Shown here piece by piece: positions 5,370-5,487 of a stretch of 5,487 nt of DNA. The position numbers were made by a program, and so were the translations under genes. The notes under the pieces were generated by a model. That model ran no database searches. It was not told the origin of the DNA and was given only the letters and a program-made list of their open reading frames with translations. Numbering within the stretch: position 1 is the first letter of the stretch; each line of letters starts with the position of its first letter. Source of the stretch: Spirochaetaceae bacterium. Its GTDB lineage: Bacteria; Spirochaetota; Spirochaetia; WRBN01. Location: the NCBI GenBank assembly GCA_020024055.1, contig JAHHUI010000078.1, forward strand, positions 1 through 5,487, written 5' to 3'.

Positions 5370-5487
5370 ATGCTGAAATTTTTAGTTGATTTACTCAGCC
5401 AGGCATCGGTCTTGATTGCTCTGGTCACCATGGTGGGCCTACTGCTGCAGCGTTCTCCCTTGAATGAAGTCATCAGCGGCACAATGA
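5370..5487 (+). CDS. ulaA: PTS IIC permease, UlaA/SgaT family (5' fragment, runs off right edge)
   Basis: Only 39 codons are present. ATG 5370 follows AAAGGAGAGG (5352-5361). The peptide has a hydrophobic first segment, LLSQASVLIALVTMVGLLLQ, then RSPLNEVISGTM. This matches the start of UlaA-type permeases, where the first helix ends in GLLLQ and is followed by a polar stretch and V.SGT. The full protein would be a multi-helix inner-membrane channel of roughly 420-460 residues that takes sugar acid or sugar and works with the IIB just upstream. Assignment rests on a short piece and on the neighbouring IIB. The substrate is unknown. Confidence 0.8.
   Translation, partial: MLKFLVDLLSQASVLIALVTMVGLLLQRSPLNEVISGTM

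Overview
The window looks like part of a host-associated, PTS-using bacterium with A/T-rich spacers, strong GGAGG-type ribosome binding sites and a mannitol permease of IIC-IIB build without a fused IIA domain. This fits a Firmicutes-like fermenter best, but the sequence alone does not fix the genus. The mannitol genes are clearly richer in G+C than the fucosyltransferase and esterase remnant to their left, so the left third may have a different origin or be under weaker selection.

Layout from left to right. (1) 1-812, minus strand: the wreck of a lipoprotein-type alpha/beta-hydrolase esterase. Its lipobox, HG oxyanion region, GLSMGGYG nucleophile elbow and CGTDD acid motif are still readable, but they lie in different frames separated by several frameshifts and stops. 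(2) 911-1800, minus strand: a GT11 (alpha-1,2-fucosyltransferase family) gene with all its family motifs, split by one frameshift that falls exactly in a run of ten G (ten C on the coding strand). (3) 1894-1924: a terminator hairpin. (4) 1949-4510, minus strand: mtlA (mannitol PTS EIICB) followed 15 bases later by mtlD (mannitol-1-phosphate 5-dehydrogenase), a compact two-gene operon. (5) 4511-4738: a divergent control region with several inverted repeats. (6) 4739 to the right edge, plus strand: two tandem 92-residue PTS IIB proteins and the beginning of a UlaA/SgaT-type IIC permease.

How the genes work together: MtlA imports and phosphorylates mannitol to mannitol-1-phosphate, which MtlD oxidises to fructose-6-phosphate. 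The required EIIA (mtlF) and any mtlR regulator are not in the window. The plus-strand operon encodes a second PTS of the ascorbate-like family. Its two IIB copies are about half identical (44 of 92 by ungapped hand count), and the first has lost the glycine/serine phosphate loop after the active-site cysteine.

The two observations most worth following are the fucosyltransferase whose reading frame hinges on a G10 tract, which looks like an ON/OFF phase-variation switch caught in the OFF state, and the degenerate IIB paralogue placed first in the operon of an intact one.
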